The notes below the pieces were generated by a model. That model made no database searches. It was not told where the DNA came from and was given only the letters and a program-made list of their open reading frames with translations. A DNA stretch of 64,000 nucleotides from JAGLON01 sp041394985. Its GTDB lineage: Bacteria > Zixibacteria > MSB-5A5 > GN15 > JAAZOE01. Positions within the stretch are counted from its first letter, which is position 1. The number at the start of each line of letters is the position of its first letter. Where the stretch lies: the NCBI GenBank assembly GCA_041394985.1, contig JAWLBI010000001.1, positions 992,001 through 1,056,000 of the forward strand. The letters run 5' to 3'. A program made the position numbers and the translations under genes. Below, in pieces: positions 50,950-59,522 of this stretch.

Positions 50950-52770
50950 GTGCCGGGTTTTCATATATTTCACTCTATCTCGGGCACACTTAAATCGTGC
51001 GGTCATATTCCCGATGCGTCGCACCTGTTACACGATGCCGGTTTCAGCGAGTCGGTGCTGTTTACCAATACGGCCAGTCAGCTCAGTTTTACCGCTTTCG
51101 AGGAATACCCGCGCAGAATTATCGAAACCGATCAGTATTTTATCCTGGCCGAAGGGTATTTCTATCCGGCCGCCTCGGTAACCGATACTATCCTCATCGA
51201 TATCGCCGCCAAGATGATTTCCGGAGACGAATCCTCCCGCCGCCAATTGACTGAATGGCTGAAGAGTACCGACGGAGATTTCGTGATTGTCGTTCGGGAT
51301 AAACAGCACGGCCGATGGGCGCTTCTGAACGATGTCCTCGGGCGACTTCCCGTCTATCTCTATCATGACGAAGAAAAGATTCTCATTTCTCGCGAACTCC
51401 GCTATATCTCGGGACAAATTCGTGATGCGCAATTCGATAAAATAGCGCTTTCACAATATTTACTCTTCGGATTTCCGGTTGCCGAGCGCACCCTGCTGAA
51501 GGACGTTCGGATTTTGCCGCATGCGACACTGTTGACCTGGCGCGATGTCGAGTGCAAGTTCCTGTCGCATCAGTTGTACATCTTCAACTATGACGATAAG
51601 AACCGGACCGATTCATTCAAAGTCCAGCTTGACGGCCTGCTCGATTCGTTTATCGAATCCTGCCGTAATCAGATCGTATCCGGCGGCCCGACGGTCCTCT
51701 CGCTCAGCGGAGGACTCGATTCTCGGGCGGTTGCATTCGGATTACAGCGCGGCGGCTGTGAATTTAACACCGTCACCTATCAGTACAAGAACGGCGGTAA
51801 TCAAGCCGATGTTCAGCAGGCCAGGCAACTGGCGGAGCTTCTCAAAGTCCCGTGGGATTTGGTTAAAATCCCATCGCCAACCGGCGCGGAGATCAAACAT
51901 CTGTTGAATCTCAAAGGCGGAATGAATTTCACCGCGATGGCATTCTTGATTTCCTTCCTCGAGAGAACGCGCGAGAAATACGGCCGCAGTATCAACTATT
52001 TTACCGGCGACGGCGGCGATAAGATTCTGCCCGATGCGCGACCGCCCAAAAAACTGCGGTCCGCCTCGGCCCTCGTTCACTATATCGTGGAGCGCAACGA
52101 TGTGCTCAATATCGAGCGAGTCGCAGCGCTTGTCGGTCTCGATACGGATGCCATTTATCATGAACTGATGAATATGATAAACGGGTACCCCGAACAATCA
52201 TTGACGCAAAAATACGTTCACTTTGTCATTCATGAGCGGGGCCGCAAGTGGTTGTATGAGGGTGAGGATCGCAACCGATTCTATTTCTGGAGCCGCACGC
52301 CGTTCTATAGTCGCGACTTCTTCCTGAAAGCCATGCGCTGTCCGGATTCATTCAAAAAAGGTTTTACCCTGTACCGGGCATTCCTGGATGGGTTATCTCC
52401 CGAGGCCTCGCGAATCGTCGATTCCAATCATGGCATCCCGATTACCTCGCCGATGTACACACTGCGAACATACATGTTTTCTATGCTGGCCAGATATCCC
52501 AAGATGTCGCGAAAACTCAAGCGTTCGCTGAACCATACCGGACATTATACCGGGGCCGCTCCGATCATTACCTGCCTTAACAGTCAGATAAAAAACTGCG
52601 CCAAGGTATCACATTATTTCGATACCGCCGCTCTGGAACACCTGCTGGCGGATTCCCCGTCCGTTCCCCGTATCTGGTTCGACAATTTATTTACATTGAT
52701 TTCCACCATCGAGAGCCTTAATTGTAATAGCAGCACACTTAATGATTACACCGAGACGATTTTCGAGTAG
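50950..52770 (+). CDS. Asparagine-synthase-like protein lacking the glutaminase Cys
   Basis: 606 residues from a GTG at 50950; GAGGAG is 7 nt upstream. Residues 1-200 follow the class II amidotransferase fold (DGDFVIVVRDKQHGRWALLND), but position 2 is Pro (MPGFHIF) instead of the catalytic Cys, so glutamine hydrolysis is not expected. Residues 225-600 are the synthetase domain, with the PP-loop SGGLDSRA (253-260) and the later TGDGGDK motif. It may form an amide or other bond using ATP and free ammonia or an amine. Similar proteins occur in polysaccharide and natural-product loci. About 130 bp separate it from the gene before. Confidence 0.85.
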   Translation: MPGFHIFHSISGTLKSCGHIPDASHLLHDAGFSESVLFTNTASQLSFTAFEEYPRRIIETDQYFILAEGYFYPAASVTDTILIDIAAKMISGDESSRRQLTEWLKSTDGDFVIVVRDKQHGRWALLNDVLGRLPVYLYHDEEKILISRELRYISGQIRDAQFDKIALSQYLLFGFPVAERTLLKDVRILPHATLLTWRDVECKFLSHQLYIFNYDDKNRTDSFKVQLDGLLDSFIESCRNQIVSGGPTVLSLSGGLDSRAVAFGLQRGGCEFNTVTYQYKNGGNQADVQQARQLAELLKVPWDLVKIPSPTGAEIKHLLNLKGGMNFTAMAFLISFLERTREKYGRSINYFTGDGGDKILPDARPPKKLRSASALVHYIVERNDVLNIERVAALVGLDTDAIYHELMNMINGYPEQSLTQKYVHFVIHERGRKWLYEGEDRNRFYFWSRTPFYSRDFFLKAMRCPDSFKKGFTLYRAFLDGLSPEASRIVDSNHGIPITSPMYTLRTYMFSMLARYPKMSRKLKRSLNHTGHYTGAAPIITCLNSQIKNCAKVSHYFDTAALEHLLADSPSVPRIWFDNLFTLISTIESLNCNSSTLNDYTETIFE

Positions 52771-52816
52771 AGGATATCGTTCGCTGTGTCTTTGCGAGTG
52801 ACGAGGAGGTTCGCGA

Positions 52817-53875
52817 GTGAAAATCGTAATGCTGGCGCAAATTGGTTCCGTACACACGGCACGGTGGTGCGCCGCCCTTCTGCGACACAAACACGATATA
52901 ACCGTCATCAGCAATAGCTGGAAACAGCAGGATATCCCCGGTGTCAGGAATATCTATTTATCGGGATTTTCCACACGAGCCTACTTTTCAAACATCCCCC
53001 GAGTCAAAAAACTCATTAAGGAAATCGGACCTGATATTGTCCATTCGCATTATGCGACCGGCTTTGGTCTGTGGGGGAGCATGCAAAGCATAGCGCCATT
53101 AGTCGTATCGGTATGGGGAACCGATATCGTCGATGCCGGGCGCAAGAAGCTGGTCGGCCTGGTCACGCGGCGAACGCTGAAGAAGGCGCGCCTCATCACT
53201 GCCACCAGCCAGTATTTGGCGAATAAGACTGCCGAGTTCTGTTCTGATGCAAAAAACAAGCTCGAAATCGTCCCCTTCGGCATCACGATGCCGGAAGATG
53301 ATGAAATTACCAATAGCCCGTCGAATGAAGCCGTGACGTTCATTTTTGCGAAAATTTATCTGGCCAACTACGCACCGGAAATGGTCATTCAGGCGTTTGC
53401 CGATGCTCGAGACAAAATGCCGCCGGCGCGGCTGAATATGTTCGGCGGCGGACCGCTCTGGGACAAAATGAAACGCCTGGCCCACAATCTCGGCGTTGAC
53501 GATGTCGTCAATATCGTCGGAAGTATATCGCATCAGCAGGCCGCCAAGGAAATCATGCGCTCCGACATCATGGTCATGCCGTCGTACAATGAATCATTCG
53601 GAGTCGCCGCCGTCGAGGCCTCCGCCAGCGCCTTGCCGGTTATCGCGACCAATGTCGGCGGTATTCCGGAGATCATCAAACACGATGAGACCGGGATTCT
53701 CATCGAACCGGGCAATTGCGATGAGTTAACGGCCGCAATGATACGGCTGGCTAATGATGCCGACCTGCGGCGCAAAATGGGGCGGGCCGGCCGCGAATTC
53801 GTTCGGACGCGGTTTACCGAAACGATTTGCCTCGATAAGATGGAAGCGGTCTATCAGCGAGTGAGGCAGGGCTGA
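52817..53875 (+). CDS. Family 4 glycosyltransferase
   Basis: 352 residues from a GTG, with GAGGAGG upstream. GT-B fold: the N-terminal domain has AQIGSVHTARWCAALL and DIVHSHYATGFGLWG; the C-terminal domain has the EX7E-type motif MPSYNESFGVAAVEASAS, followed by GGIPEIIKHDETG. It is a retaining transferase that adds a sugar from a nucleotide donor to a lipid-linked acceptor on the cytoplasmic face. Its stop overlaps the next ATG by one base (TGATG). Confidence 0.93.
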   Translation: MKIVMLAQIGSVHTARWCAALLRHKHDITVISNSWKQQDIPGVRNIYLSGFSTRAYFSNIPRVKKLIKEIGPDIVHSHYATGFGLWGSMQSIAPLVVSVWGTDIVDAGRKKLVGLVTRRTLKKARLITATSQYLANKTAEFCSDAKNKLEIVPFGITMPEDDEITNSPSNEAVTFIFAKIYLANYAPEMVIQAFADARDKMPPARLNMFGGGPLWDKMKRLAHNLGVDDVVNIVGSISHQQAAKEIMRSDIMVMPSYNESFGVAAVEASASALPVIATNVGGIPEIIKHDETGILIEPGNCDELTAAMIRLANDADLRRKMGRAGREFVRTRFTETICLDKMEAVYQRVRQG

Positions 53876-55101
53876 TGCGCATCCGGTTCGTGACTCTGTA
53901 TTTCCCGCCCGAGGTTGGAGCGGCGCAACGACGCATCTCAGAACTGGCGCGGCGACTCGCCGGACTGGGACATGAGGTGACTATTGTCACCGGATTTCCT
54001 AATTATCCGTCAGGTATCAAACCCGAGGGCTATCGCGGGCGCTTCATCATGAAGGAGAAGACCGATAATTTTGCGATAATCCGCCTGCCGCATTATGTCG
54101 CGCCGAATAAGGGATTCTTCAAGCGTATCCTGATTCATTTGACTTTCGCATTCTCCGCCTGCATGTATTGTGTCTTCATGAAGCGCGATGATGTCGCTTA
54201 TGTTGAATCTCCGCCGCTGTTCAATGGATTTGTCGGCCTGGCTATGAAATGGCTTCGGCGCATCCCATATGTGTTCAATGTTGCCGATCTCTGGCCGCAG
54301 ACCGCGATCGAGTTAGGCGCATTGAAAAATAGACAGCTTATTGCTTTTACTCAGTTTCTGGAGCGGCTTTTCTACAATAAATCGGCGCGTATTCTGGCGG
54401 TTACGGCCGGGATTCAGGAATTCGTCGTCAACATGGGGTACGACAAATCGAAGGTACCGTTGATTACCAATGGCGTTGACCATACGATATTCAATTTGGA
54501 TGTCAAACCGTCGCCGGATATTCTCAAGTATAAAAACGATAGCCGCATCCTGGCGCTTTATGCCGGGACACACGGCATGGCGCACGCCCTTGGAGTGATC
54601 CTTCAGGCGGCGAAACGACTGGAGAATGAACCGATCGATTTCCTCTTCATCGGCGACGGCGCGGAGAAGGATGACCTGCTGCAACAGAGTAAAGATTTGG
54701 CGCTTGCGAATGTGACATTTCTCGAACCACTCCCACAATCAGAGATGCCCGCCGTACTGCGGGCCGCCGACATGGCGATTATTCCGCTAAAGGATTTGCC
54801 GCTGTTCGATTCGGCCATGCCGTCGAAGTGTTTCGAGGCCCTGGCCGCGGGATTGCCCATCATGCTATCTGTCCGAGGGGAAATGGCCCGCCATGTCAAC
54901 AAGGCATCGTGCGGTTTCACTGCCGAACCGGAGAATCTGGATCAAATCGTGCAGGGATTTAAAAATTTCATTTCCCTTTCGCCGGATGAACGAAAGCAAA
55001 TGAGCAAGCGGGGAAGAGAATATGTCGTAGCGCACTTTTCGCGCGAGGCCATCACGAAGCGGCTCGAAACCGAATTACAAGAGATTCTGAATCATGGGTG
55101 A
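53875..55101 (+). CDS. Family 4 glycosyltransferase (WbuB-like)
   Basis: 408 residues. TLYFPPEVGAAQRRISELAR at the N-terminus, FNVADLWPQTAIELGAL in the middle and PSKCFEALAAGLPIMLSV at the C-terminus match the WbuB/WcaI group of GT-B enzymes. Probably transfers a HexNAc-type sugar in repeat-unit assembly. The end overlaps the methyltransferase start by 8 bp. Confidence 0.93.
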   Translation: MRIRFVTLYFPPEVGAAQRRISELARRLAGLGHEVTIVTGFPNYPSGIKPEGYRGRFIMKEKTDNFAIIRLPHYVAPNKGFFKRILIHLTFAFSACMYCVFMKRDDVAYVESPPLFNGFVGLAMKWLRRIPYVFNVADLWPQTAIELGALKNRQLIAFTQFLERLFYNKSARILAVTAGIQEFVVNMGYDKSKVPLITNGVDHTIFNLDVKPSPDILKYKNDSRILALYAGTHGMAHALGVILQAAKRLENEPIDFLFIGDGAEKDDLLQQSKDLALANVTFLEPLPQSEMPAVLRAADMAIIPLKDLPLFDSAMPSKCFEALAAGLPIMLSVRGEMARHVNKASCGFTAEPENLDQIVQGFKNFISLSPDERKQMSKRGREYVVAHFSREAITKRLETELQEILNHG

Positions 55102-55780
55102 CGAACAGAAAAGAATCGATGCCGTCTTCAAGGGGCGCGCCGGATTGGAAGAGAAGTACGCCATCGGCAATGCCGGAAATGCGTTCAATCTTCGCATGCT
55201 GACCGGTCAGCTTAAGGCGTTTCTGGACAGACTCCGCACGCCGCTTGAATCGCTCAAACTTCTCGATACCGGCGCCGGACAGCTTTTCTGGCCCGAGTTA
55301 TTCATTCAATTCGGATTGAAGCGCAAACACTGTTTCGGGACCGACCTGTTGCACTGGCGACTGGCAAAGGGGCATGCCGACGGGCGAGACGTCTCTGCCG
55401 TGACTGCCGACGCGGCAACAATGCCGTTTGCCGATAACCAATTCGATATCGTGACGCAATTCACGCTGCTGACATCGGTGCTCGATCCTGAAATTAAGAA
55501 AAATATCGCATCCGAGATGATGCGGGTACTCAAACCGGGCGGGCATATTCTGTGGTATGATTTTCGCTATGACAATCCGGCCAACGAAAATACCAAGGCC
55601 ATCGGCAAGGCCGAAATTGTAAAACTATTTCGGCCGCTGAAGGCGGAGTTTCAGACGATAACACTTCTGCCGCCGCTGGCCAGAAAAATACCGCGGTCGA
55701 TGAGTCCGATATTGACGATGCTCTATCTGTTTCCTATTTTGCGTTCGCACTATCTGGCCATAATTGGCCCGAAAGGATAA
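55094..55780 (+). CDS. Class I SAM-dependent methyltransferase
   Basis: 228 residues. LKLLDTGAGQLFWPELF is motif I of the Rossmann-like fold. VTADAATMPFADNQFDIVTQ and MMRVLKPGGHILWYDFR are the later motifs of this family. It may methylate a sugar of the glycan or end the chain; the acceptor is unknown. The ATG overlaps the upstream GT4 gene, so it belongs to the operon. Confidence 0.9.
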   Translation: MGDEQKRIDAVFKGRAGLEEKYAIGNAGNAFNLRMLTGQLKAFLDRLRTPLESLKLLDTGAGQLFWPELFIQFGLKRKHCFGTDLLHWRLAKGHADGRDVSAVTADAATMPFADNQFDIVTQFTLLTSVLDPEIKKNIASEMMRVLKPGGHILWYDFRYDNPANENTKAIGKAEIVKLFRPLKAEFQTITLLPPLARKIPRSMSPILTMLYLFPILRSHYLAIIGPKG

Positions 55781-56947
55781 ATGATGAAGACAATCACAGG
55801 CGTTCCGTTTTACCGGCAGTCGTTCGGCCGCGAGGAAATCGCGGAAGTCACTGACACTATTAAAAGCGGCTGGGTAACGACCGGCAAGAAGGCGATTAGG
55901 CTTGAGGCCAATATTTGTGCTTATACCGGCGCCAAATATGCCGCCGCGGTGAACTCCTGCACGGCCGCGATGCACTTACTTCTTGTCGCATCAGGTATCA
56001 AGCCGGGAGATGAAATCGTCACGACGCCGTATACATTCGCCGCGACCAGCGAAGTAATTCTTTACACCGGGGCCAAACCGGTTTACTGCGACATCAATTA
56101 TGAGACGCTCAATATTGATGCCGATGTTGCCGCGAAAAAAATCACGAAAAAGACCAAAGCCATCATGCCGGTGCACATTGCGGGACTGCCGTGTCGCATG
56201 GATGCATTCACAAAATTGGCGCGAGCAAAAAAGGTAAGACTATTCGATGATGCCGCTCATGCGCTCGGTGCAGAATTCAAAGGCAGGCGAATCGGCTCAA
56301 TCGGCGACGGCACCGCCTTCAGTTTCTATGCGACGAAAAACCTGACCACCGGCGAAGGCGGTATGGCCGTGACAAGCAACAAACGCCTGGCGGAAAAGGT
56401 CAAACTGTTATCCCTGCACGCCATGAGCAGAGGCGCCTGGAAACGATATGCCAAAGGTGGTAGCTGGCGCTATGATTTGCTCGATCTGGGATATAAATAT
56501 AACATGTCGGATCTGGCGGCATCGCTGGGCGTGGCGCAATTTTCAAAATTCGAAAAATTCCAGGAGCGCCGCGATGCGATTTGCCGGCGCTATATCAAAA
56601 ATCTTGCCGCTGTTTCCGAGGTCAAAACGCCGTATATCGATCCGGATTCCAAACATGCCTGGCATCTGTTCATGATTCGCCTCAATCTCGATCAACTGAA
56701 AATCGGCCGCAGCGAGTTCATTCACGAATTGAACAGTAAAAACATCGGAACATCGGTGCATTTTATTCCGCTGTTTTTACAGTCGCATTATAGGCGGACG
56801 CTCAAGCTGAATAAAAAAGATTTTCCCAATGCCGATAAGGCATTCCGCGAGGCTATCACTCTGCCGTTGTTCCCGGATTTGAAAAACGCCGAGGTCGATT
56901 ATGTCTGCGACGTCATCGCCTCGCTTTGCAAGAAATACCGGAGATGA
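55781..56947 (+). CDS. DegT-type aminotransferase (sugar nucleotide)
   Basis: 388 residues. VNSCTAAMHLLLVASGIKPG, VTTPYTFAATSEVILYTGAK, VHIAGLPCRMDAF, LFDDAAHALGAEFKG and FSFYATKNLTTGEGG (PLP Lys) are clear. It resembles PglE/WlbE-type UDP-4-keto-hexose aminotransferases. Together with the downstream epimerase/dehydratase-like fusion it could make a 4-amino sugar. AAAGG precedes the ATG; the end shares ATGA with the next gene. Confidence 0.93.
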   Translation: MMKTITGVPFYRQSFGREEIAEVTDTIKSGWVTTGKKAIRLEANICAYTGAKYAAAVNSCTAAMHLLLVASGIKPGDEIVTTPYTFAATSEVILYTGAKPVYCDINYETLNIDADVAAKKITKKTKAIMPVHIAGLPCRMDAFTKLARAKKVRLFDDAAHALGAEFKGRRIGSIGDGTAFSFYATKNLTTGEGGMAVTSNKRLAEKVKLLSLHAMSRGAWKRYAKGGSWRYDLLDLGYKYNMSDLAASLGVAQFSKFEKFQERRDAICRRYIKNLAAVSEVKTPYIDPDSKHAWHLFMIRLNLDQLKIGRSEFIHELNSKNIGTSVHFIPLFLQSHYRRTLKLNKKDFPNADKAFREAITLPLFPDLKNAEVDYVCDVIASLCKKYRR

Positions 56948-57537
56948 AACGAGTTTTTGATTTCATCCTTGCCCTCTGTGGGTTGGTCGTGCTGTCGCCG
57001 CTATTTCTGGCTCTGTCTCTTATTATTCTGATTACAATGGGCTGGCCGATATTTTTCCGGCAGGAGCGGGTCGGCAAAAACGCGGTACCGTTCAGGATCG
57101 TCAAATTCCGCAGTATGATAAAGGACGCTGCGAAAAAAGGCCCGGTCGTCACCGCCGGAGGCGATCCTCGCATTACTCCGGTCGGCCGCTTTCTCCGCAA
57201 AACCAAGCTCGATGAATTGCCGCAGCTTATCAATGTCTTTTGGGGGGATATGTCCCTGGTCGGGCCGCGACCGGAGGTTCCCAAATACGTCAAAATGTAC
57301 AATGATGAGCAACTCCGTGTCCTGGCCGTTCGCCCCGGCCTGACCGATCCGGCTTCGATTGCCTACAGTAACGAGGAGGAAATCCTTGCCAAGTATGAGG
57401 ATAGGGAAAAGGCGTACATTGAAATCCTGATGCCGGCCAAACTTAAGCTGAATATTTCCTATATCGATCGCGCCACCTTTTTCTCCGATGTCGGCATGAT
57501 TTTCAAAACGATAGGAAAAATCATTTCCCGCAAGTAG
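56944..57537 (+). CDS. Initiating phosphoglycosyl transferase (PglC/WcaJ-like)
   Basis: 197 residues from the ATG at 56944, in the ATGA overlap. A short monotopic re-entrant helix (about 3-25, DFILALCGLVVLSPLFLAL) is followed by the catalytic domain: IFFRQERVGKNAVPF, FRSMIKDA, GRFLRKTKLDELPQL with the Asp-Glu dyad, and GDMSLVGPRPE. Family role: moves a phosphosugar from a UDP-sugar to undecaprenyl phosphate, the first committed step of repeat-unit synthesis. The short size fits the small PglC class, not the long WcaJ class. Confidence 0.93.
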   Translation: MKRVFDFILALCGLVVLSPLFLALSLIILITMGWPIFFRQERVGKNAVPFRIVKFRSMIKDAAKKGPVVTAGGDPRITPVGRFLRKTKLDELPQLINVFWGDMSLVGPRPEVPKYVKMYNDEQLRVLAVRPGLTDPASIAYSNEEEILAKYEDREKAYIEILMPAKLKLNISYIDRATFFSDVGMIFKTIGKIISRK

Positions 57538-57541
57538 ACTC

Positions 57542-57569
57542 TTGCCTCGAATTTTAATTTGCGTATATT
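57542..57569 (+). promoter_or_regulatory. Internal promoter before the membrane-CBS-epimerase gene
   Basis: TTGCCT (57542-57547), a 16-nt spacer, TATATT (57564-57569). It begins 5 bp after the previous stop and allows separate expression. Confidence 0.55.
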
Positions 57570-57596
57570 TACGGACTTTAACGAGAGGCCGGAATT

Positions 57597-59405
57597 ATGC
57601 CGCGGAAGCAATATTCATATCTACAGGCGACCACCGATTTTATCGCGTATACGATAGTCCTGTGGATAGTCGTTGCTCTCCGACCTTCCATCCGAGACAT
57701 CTACGGCGGCGGCTTTCTCGAATACGCTTTTCCGCCGCTCATGGCGGGACTCATGGTTGGCCTGCTGGCGCTGTTTCGCCAGTATCGCCTGAAGCATCGC
57801 GACCGGTTTCTCCGCCAATTCATGGGCGCCTTTAATGCCATTACGCTCGGGTTTCTGCTGCTTGTCGTCATTACCTACGATCTCGGCTATCTGGCAACCA
57901 ATGAGCGCGGGCATTTGTTCATGCTGCTGGTCGGGCTGTTAGCTGCGACCGCGCTGTCTCGAGTCGTCACGTATCTCTGGTTCGGTCGCAAACCGGATTT
58001 TTCGTTAAAAAACCCGGTAATTCTAAATCAAAATCATGTGGCCAAGCATTCGGAATCCGGACCTCTTATTCTGCCGGATAAACTGACGGTCGAGGAAATC
58101 AAGAAACGCATCGACGAATCGCCGTACGATTTCGCCGTGATTACAGATGAGAGCGGATATTTTTGCGGTACGATCAACGACGGCGATATTCTCGAGGCGC
58201 AACTCAAGAACGGTAACAAGCCGTTGATTCTCGGCGAAATCATCGACCGGTCGCATCCGGTGGCCCGAGATACGATGGCGGCCGGGCGGATGCGCCAGAT
58301 GATGCTTGAAAAAAACCTGCGCTTCTTGCCGCTCCTGGCCGATAACGGCAAACCGGCCAGTATCATATTGCTATCCGATCTGGAAGGCAAATACAAACAA
58401 CCGCGCAAGGATGAAGACAAGCGGCGCGTGCTTATTATCGGCGGCGCCGGATATGTCGGGTCGGTCATGACGCGCTATCTGCTCAGGCGCGGGTATCATG
58501 TTTCCGTGCTCGATAATCTCATGTGCGGCTACGATGCTCTCCGCGAACTGGATAATCATCCGGCCTATCAATTTTATAAGGGCGATGCCCGCAATATTCA
58601 GGATTTGCTCACGGCGATGAACGATATCGATTCGGTCATTCATCTGGCGGCGATCGTTGGCGATCCCGCCTGCGCACTCGACCCGCGAGCGACCATCGAT
58701 ATCAATTATGAATCCTGCAAACTATTAGTCGATGCCTGCCTGCATAAAAAAGTCAACCGCCTGCTGTTCGCATCCAGTTGCTCCGTGTATGGTGCGAGTA
58801 AAGAGGGTGAACTGCTCACTGAGACATCAGCGTTGAACCCGGTTTCGCTCTATGCCGAAACCCGCCTGCGCTCGGAAGAGGCGCTGCTTAATCAGGCCGA
58901 GGCTCCGCTGGCTGTGACGATGTTCCGGCTGGCGACCGTATTCGGCTTCTCCTATCGGCCGCGCTTCGACCTGGTCGTCAATATTCTCACCGCACGAGCT
59001 CTCATCGATGGCGAAATTTCCGTCTTTGGCGGTTCTCAGTGGCGGCCGAATATTCATGTTCGCGACGTCGTGAGCGGCTTTATCGCCGGAATGGAAGCCC
59101 CCAAGGAAGTCGTCGACCGACAGGTGTTCAATCTCGGTTCCGAGGCCATGAATTATCGCATATCGGAACTCGGTGATCTGGTCAAGGAAGCTCTCCCTGA
59201 TACGATCGTGAAAACCGTCGAGGCCGAAATCGACCGCCGCGATTATCGCGTCAGTTTCGATAAAATCGAAAAGGCACTCGACTGGAAGGCGGAGATCTCC
59301 GTGCGGGATGGTATTCAGGAAATTATCGAGGCCTATCGGCAGGGCAAATTCATTCATTATAACGAACGGCGCTATTCCAATCTGAAAATCCTCCAGGAAG
59401 TCTGA
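57597..59405 (+). CDS. Fusion of membrane domain, CBS pair and NAD-dependent sugar epimerase
   Basis: 602 residues. Four hydrophobic helices (about 10-30, 43-62, 78-98, 108-128) resemble the N-terminal part of PglF/WbpM-type membrane dehydratases. A CBS pair follows (about 160-262; DFAVITDESGYFCGTINDGD, LRFLPLLADNGKPASIILLS). The C-terminal 275-590 part is an extended SDR with GGAGYVGS (282-289), DARNIQDLL, HLAAIVGDP and SSCSVYG. The catalytic pair reads Tyr419-A-E-T-Arg423, with Arg in place of the usual Lys. GAGAGG lies upstream. Substrate unknown; probably a nucleotide-sugar epimerase or reductase with nucleotide-responsive control. Confidence 0.88.
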   Translation: MPRKQYSYLQATTDFIAYTIVLWIVVALRPSIRDIYGGGFLEYAFPPLMAGLMVGLLALFRQYRLKHRDRFLRQFMGAFNAITLGFLLLVVITYDLGYLATNERGHLFMLLVGLLAATALSRVVTYLWFGRKPDFSLKNPVILNQNHVAKHSESGPLILPDKLTVEEIKKRIDESPYDFAVITDESGYFCGTINDGDILEAQLKNGNKPLILGEIIDRSHPVARDTMAAGRMRQMMLEKNLRFLPLLADNGKPASIILLSDLEGKYKQPRKDEDKRRVLIIGGAGYVGSVMTRYLLRRGYHVSVLDNLMCGYDALRELDNHPAYQFYKGDARNIQDLLTAMNDIDSVIHLAAIVGDPACALDPRATIDINYESCKLLVDACLHKKVNRLLFASSCSVYGASKEGELLTETSALNPVSLYAETRLRSEEALLNQAEAPLAVTMFRLATVFGFSYRPRFDLVVNILTARALIDGEISVFGGSQWRPNIHVRDVVSGFIAGMEAPKEVVDRQVFNLGSEAMNYRISELGDLVKEALPDTIVKTVEAEIDRRDYRVSFDKIEKALDWKAEISVRDGIQEIIEAYRQGKFIHYNERRYSNLKILQEV

Positions 59406-59522
59406 TTTCGTACGATTGAAACTTACCGTTTGGATTCCCGTAATACACTATATCTTCTTGTAATTCCGTGTGAAGTAGGGCAAGACAATCAATATCTATC
59501 CTTTTGGCACGAGGAATGAATT

